Source of the DNA: Roseovarius sp. 217
GTDB taxonomy: Bacteria > Pseudomonadota > Alphaproteobacteria > Rhodobacterales > Rhodobacteraceae
DNA: 64,000 nt
Direction of reading: 5' to 3'
Assembly (NCBI RefSeq): GCF_000152845.1
Contig: NZ_CH902584.1
Coordinates: forward strand, 2,161,815 to 2,225,814
The notes beneath the pieces are model-generated. The model searched no databases. It was not told the origin of the DNA and saw only the letters and a list, made by a program, of their open reading frames with translations. The position numbers and the translations under genes are program-made. Numbering within the stretch: the stretch's first letter is position 1; each line of letters opens with the position of its first letter. This document shows, piece by piece, positions 61,601 through 64,000 of this stretch.

Positions 61601-64000
61601 CACGCTGAGTGCGGATGATGTGGATGCCGAGCATGGTGCCAGCGGCACCGCCCTTACATGGGGCGTTCAGGCCGGCGTCGGTCAGACCGTGGAATTGGGC
61701 GAGATTCTGGGTACATACGGCAGCTTTGCGATAGATGCTTCGGGCAACTGGACCTTTACACTGGATAACGAGGCCGAAGCGGTTCAATCGCTGCACGACT
61801 CGGAGTCCGTTTTTGAGACCTTCACGGTCACAGTGACCGACACGCGCGGCGCGACAACGACGCAAGATGTGGCGATCACCATCAACGGCACCAATGACGT
61901 GCCGCTGATCCTTGCGACTCTGGGGGCCGACACCTCGGTCACAGAGCAAGGCATCAGCGCGGATCCAATTGTTGGGCCCGAAGGTCCGGTCCCGTCGGGT
62001 GATCCCGAAGCCTCGGGCAGCTTCTCGACGTCGGATGTGGACACCGGAGGAGCAGACCAGGTGATCTGGTCGATCACCGGGGTGAACGGCGAGGCAATCG
62101 AGCATTCCGTGGCCAATGGCCTCGCCGCAGAGGCCGTTGGCACCTATGGTTCCCTTGTTCTGACCAGCGCTGGTGGGTGGTCCTATCAGTTGGATGATCG
62201 GGACGCGGATACACAGGCGCTCGCCGCGGGTGTCATTGTTACTGATACCTTCACTGTGCGCGTGGCCGATGGGCTGGGCGGGTATTCCGAGGACACTGTC
62301 ACCGTTACCGTGACCGGCACCAATGATGCGCCTGTGATTGAACTCTTCGGGGGCGAATTGGCGGGGCCCTTGGGTGAGGATTCAGCGTCGGCCATCCTTG
62401 TGGAATCCGATGCCACAAACCTGACTGCCAGCGGCACGCTGACCGTATCGGATGTGGATGCGGGTGACTCGGTTGCGGTAACGGTGACCGCTGTTTCGGC
62501 ATCGGGCACATTGGGCAATTTTGCAGCGGATGACGCGGCGCTTCAGGGCATGATGACCATCAGCGCAGGTGCCCCACTTGAGACGGGCGCTGGAAATGCC
62601 AGTGGCCAGATCACCTGGAGCTTTGATAGCGGCGCAGAGACGTTCGATTATCTTGCTGCGGGCGAGAGCATTACGCTCGACTTTACCGTGACTGCTAATG
62701 ACGGTGACGCGACCGACACCGAGACTGTGAGTGTCAGGGTCAACGGCACCAATGATCGGCCCGAGATTGTGGTCGGAGAATTGGATTCAGCCACAGGTGA
62801 TTTGACGGAATCGACAGGTCTGATGGGGGAGTCCCTTGATGCCGCGGGCACGTTGAGCATCGCCGATGCGGATCTGTCGGATACGCACAGCGTTTCGGCC
62901 AGCCGCTCTTCTGTGACATGGACGGATGTGAATGGGGCCGACAATCTTGGCACTGCGTCCGATGTGACGCCGCTGCCCGAAGGGCTGGAGGCGGCGCTGG
63001 ATGCGGCCTTTGCCGCGAACAACATTGGCGCAAACGGCACGATCAACTGGAGCTTCAGCCTTGCCGATAGCCTCGCAGATTTCCTTGGGGCCGGTGAGAC
63101 GCTGACTGTGGTCTATGATGTTACCGTGAATGATGGCGGGGCGTTTGACGGTACCGACGAGAACGGCAACGAGAATTCCGTTTCCGCTGTCCAGCAAGTA
63201 ACGATCACCATCACCGGCACCAATGATGCGCCGCTTGTCGTGGCGGACGCAATCAACGCCTTTGTTGAAGGCGACGCGCTGATCATCGACGAAAACAGCG
63301 TGCTGGATCAGGTCACACCGACGCCAGCAGCGACCGTCACGGTCAATCTGTTGGGTGCGGGTGACGACAGCGCCGATGAAATCTGGGTGACAACGGTCAC
63401 TGAGTTGGATGCCAACGACACCCGCGCGATCACCGGGACGACCAGTGTTTCCGCTTTCGGTGATATCCCCGCAGGATTTGTTGTGGAGGATGCTCATGCG
63501 GCGTTTGACCTTAGCGATGCGCTGAACGGGACTGTCACCTTTGACCGCAACGCGGCCGTGTTTGACGCATTGGACGATGGCGAATTCATTGATGTGGCGC
63601 TGACATACACGGTCACAACCACCTCGCCGGATGGCAGCACCACGACCAATGATGAGGTGACAACGTTCATCCGCGTCACCGGTGCGAATGATGCGCCCTA
63701 TATCGTGGAAGAGGCTGATTTTGTCGCCTCTGTTGCCGAGTTGACCGATTTGGATGCCGGCGAGAATGCCGTGCGCCCGACTGTAAATGGCTCGATCACG
63801 TTCAATGACGTTGATCCGGGCGATATCGCTGCTCTTCAGGTTACAGTTGAACCTGTGCAGGACATTGGTGAGGGTGCCGCGCTTCTGGCGAATTATGTCG
63901 GCACGTTCTCGGCTGGCTTCGTTGCGCCGACCGGCACATCGGTCGCTGAGGTCGGCGAGGTGTTCTATAGCTTCAACATCAATGATCTTGTGCTCGACAA
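58698..64000 (+). CDS. Giant PA14 / VCBS-repeat adhesin (3' partial)
   Basis: Open from the ATG at 58698 to the window end, at least 1,767 codons. Residues ~1-140 form a PA14-like domain (FTEAGDWIFNHNADDGFVLF, VNLTAGEHNVEVLYWEN). Residues ~150-390 hold bacterial Ig-like segments (LDVADTAGNTA, TIAFNETMD). From about residue 495 nine repeat ends of the form (T/N)GTNDAP occur, at 60183, 60612, 61068, 61488, 61893, 62322, 62751, 63222 and 63687, spaced 135-157 residues apart. This is the VCBS/cadherin-like repeat type. There is no Sec signal, which fits type I secretion with a C-terminal signal beyond the window. The sequence is acidic and almost free of Cys, as in calcium-dependent adhesins. Confidence 0.9.
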   Translation, partial: MAFNVEFAVSTGTINTNELAVELLNGATTSTTSATVSLTDPNLSGLTGDGFAVRFKGVVNFTEAGDWIFNHNADDGFVLFIDGEIVAQRFSGTGINPDWSTFSTVNLTAGEHNVEVLYWENTGGQDVFLAADAPNGAGFVVIGASGGLAVTGGTFADGELVTDTSADADGNLSVGFLGAGADTTFNSGEPIQVAFSGIDADATGTLTIASTGGGSVVVEGLTSVSSSPITLSPLQMAALSDGTLSVTLDVADTAGNTAQAQSNGFDLDANAPVISTVTLAGGTGVDGAVIDSDVGGSATLTIAFNETMDTAVDPTVALDVASASSFTETMREWSIDGLSLTITYTVVDQNVDLAAITVGVSGAQDVAGNVISAVSEVSTGTAIDTESTASETEPVTIAEIADQDAAITGTPVVLATLSGADGTTYAFTDEAAVNAHVEIVSDGDTGYLLQIIDTEAARGFFDLEETGPSFDISVTGTDDAGNTTASVLSITLTNLNDAPELVPGDNDLTGTVTEREDGVIGENATPFGITGTFGVHDDDVADGHSVTVSNISSTNGSFLGVFQAGFSDPIQGDGNGTVQWTFNIGAPITNPTVLATQMAIVDALADGESITQVYDVTTTETVGGLSFVQRIVVTIAGSNDAPVISGTAVSADLTEVVDDSSSDQSLSATGTLTVADIDTTDQVAVEVSSVLVSGAFEGVNPLDDAALLAMMQVAPEGGEFRSSTGLLTADQSAPSSFTWQFAAGSSESSPFDFLPAGETLVLEYTLTATDDSETGNATDTQVVTITITGTNDVPQIGASSTAGTTVIEAGGVENGAEGTAQATGNLSAVGNWTDADDGEAAALVVSEIAFGETRVAVAFEGETEIAGTYGSLFVSANGSYRYVLDDTRTATQALNDGEGVTEVFDYTIANNGGGVGNEASATLTVNITGANDTPVISFVEGQEVGTVEEEGVDAQNAAINTPPTTATGTLSADDVDAEHGASGTALTWGVQAGVGQTVELGEILGTYGSFAIDASGNWTFTLDNEAEAVQSLHDSESVFETFTVTVTDTRGATTTQDVAITINGTNDVPLILATLGADTSVTEQGISADPIVGPEGPVPSGDPEASGSFSTSDVDTGGADQVIWSITGVNGEAIEHSVANGLAAEAVGTYGSLVLTSAGGWSYQLDDRDADTQALAAGVIVTDTFTVRVADGLGGYSEDTVTVTVTGTNDAPVIELFGGELAGPLGEDSASAILVESDATNLTASGTLTVSDVDAGDSVAVTVTAVSASGTLGNFAADDAALQGMMTISAGAPLETGAGNASGQITWSFDSGAETFDYLAAGESITLDFTVTANDGDATDTETVSVRVNGTNDRPEIVVGELDSATGDLTESTGLMGESLDAAGTLSIADADLSDTHSVSASRSSVTWTDVNGADNLGTASDVTPLPEGLEAALDAAFAANNIGANGTINWSFSLADSLADFLGAGETLTVVYDVTVNDGGAFDGTDENGNENSVSAVQQVTITITGTNDAPLVVADAINAFVEGDALIIDENSVLDQVTPTPAATVTVNLLGAGDDSADEIWVTTVTELDANDTRAITGTTSVSAFGDIPAGFVVEDAHAAFDLSDALNGTVTFDRNAAVFDALDDGEFIDVALTYTVTTTSPDGSTTTNDEVTTFIRVTGANDAPYIVEEADFVASVAELTDLDAGENAVRPTVNGSITFNDVDPGDIAALQVTVEPVQDIGEGAALLANYVGTFSAGFVAPTGTSVAEVGEVFYSFNINDLVLD

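Noticed and set aside
59520..62105. Long minus-strand frames opposite the adhesin
   Set aside because: They follow from the biased, repeat-rich codons of the + strand VCBS repeats, which form one continuous frame with clear domains.
60183..63700. Regularly spaced repeats suggesting a CRISPR or satellite array
   Set aside because: The repeats are protein-level VCBS ends spaced 405-471 bases and diverged at the DNA level; there are no short identical direct repeats with spacers.

Overview
The window looks like a chromosomal segment of a marine Rhodobacteraceae (roseobacter-group) alphaproteobacterium. The support is the high GC content, an F1-only atpHAGDC operon with the Fo genes elsewhere, a DMSP demethylase (dmdA) with acuI, NnrS/NnrU, a Cys-type periplasmic formate dehydrogenase with DUF3305/DUF3306 helpers, and several DUF proteins typical of roseobacters (DUF6494, DUF6505, H-type lectin). 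I saw no tRNA, rRNA, CRISPR array, insertion sequence or prophage.

Layout. 0-6.4 kb: end of an OmpA/MotB-like cell-wall protein, an M23 peptidase coupled to clpA, gloB and a degenerate methyltransferase. 6.4-9.5 kb: an NsrR-like Fe-S Rrf2 regulator facing an operon of 5-FTHF cyclo-ligase, nnrS and nnrU, with a palindromic operator between them. 9.7-14.9 kb: atpHAGDC with promoter, an atpD-atpC hairpin and a clear terminator. 15-18 kb: lectin, TrmO, fatty acid desaturase and an XRE regulator. 18.2-20.7 kb: aldo/keto reductase, then an AT-rich orphan secreted protein in gene-poor DNA. 20.7-23.1 kb: DUF6505, a lipoate/biotin-ligase-like protein, Mrp and DUF6494.

23.2-36.2 kb is a formate-oxidation region. 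It holds a TupA-like/cytochrome c fusion, a polyferredoxin, DUF3305, DUF3306, a TorD-type chaperone, a small Tat protein, fdhABC, a WD40-cytochrome c, a 45-residue exported peptide and an NtrC-like regulator without a GAFTGA loop. 36.2-41.1 kb is a DMSP region: a DmdR-like GntR repressor with a 26-bp palindrome, DUF2182, DUF1326 and DinB genes coupled to dmdA, then acuI. 41.2-49.6 kb carries GNAT, alpha/beta hydrolase, AA_synth, LysR, an ECF sigma/anti-sigma pair beside a subtilase with a matching ECF-type promoter, an ABC1 kinase and a LacI regulator.

49.6-57.2 kb is a complete tetronate (D-erythronate/L-threonate) catabolic operon: denD, TRAP dctPQM, ltnD, otnK, otnC, otnI. Two LacI-type operators flank the regulator-denD gap. 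57.2-58.7 kb is a non-coding, partly AT-rich region with two adjacent hairpins. From 58,698 to the window end runs one open frame of at least 1,767 codons. It encodes a PA14 plus VCBS-repeat giant adhesin that continues past the window.

A dispersed GC-rich intergenic element occurs at least three times (16.0, 44.2 and 49.65 kb).
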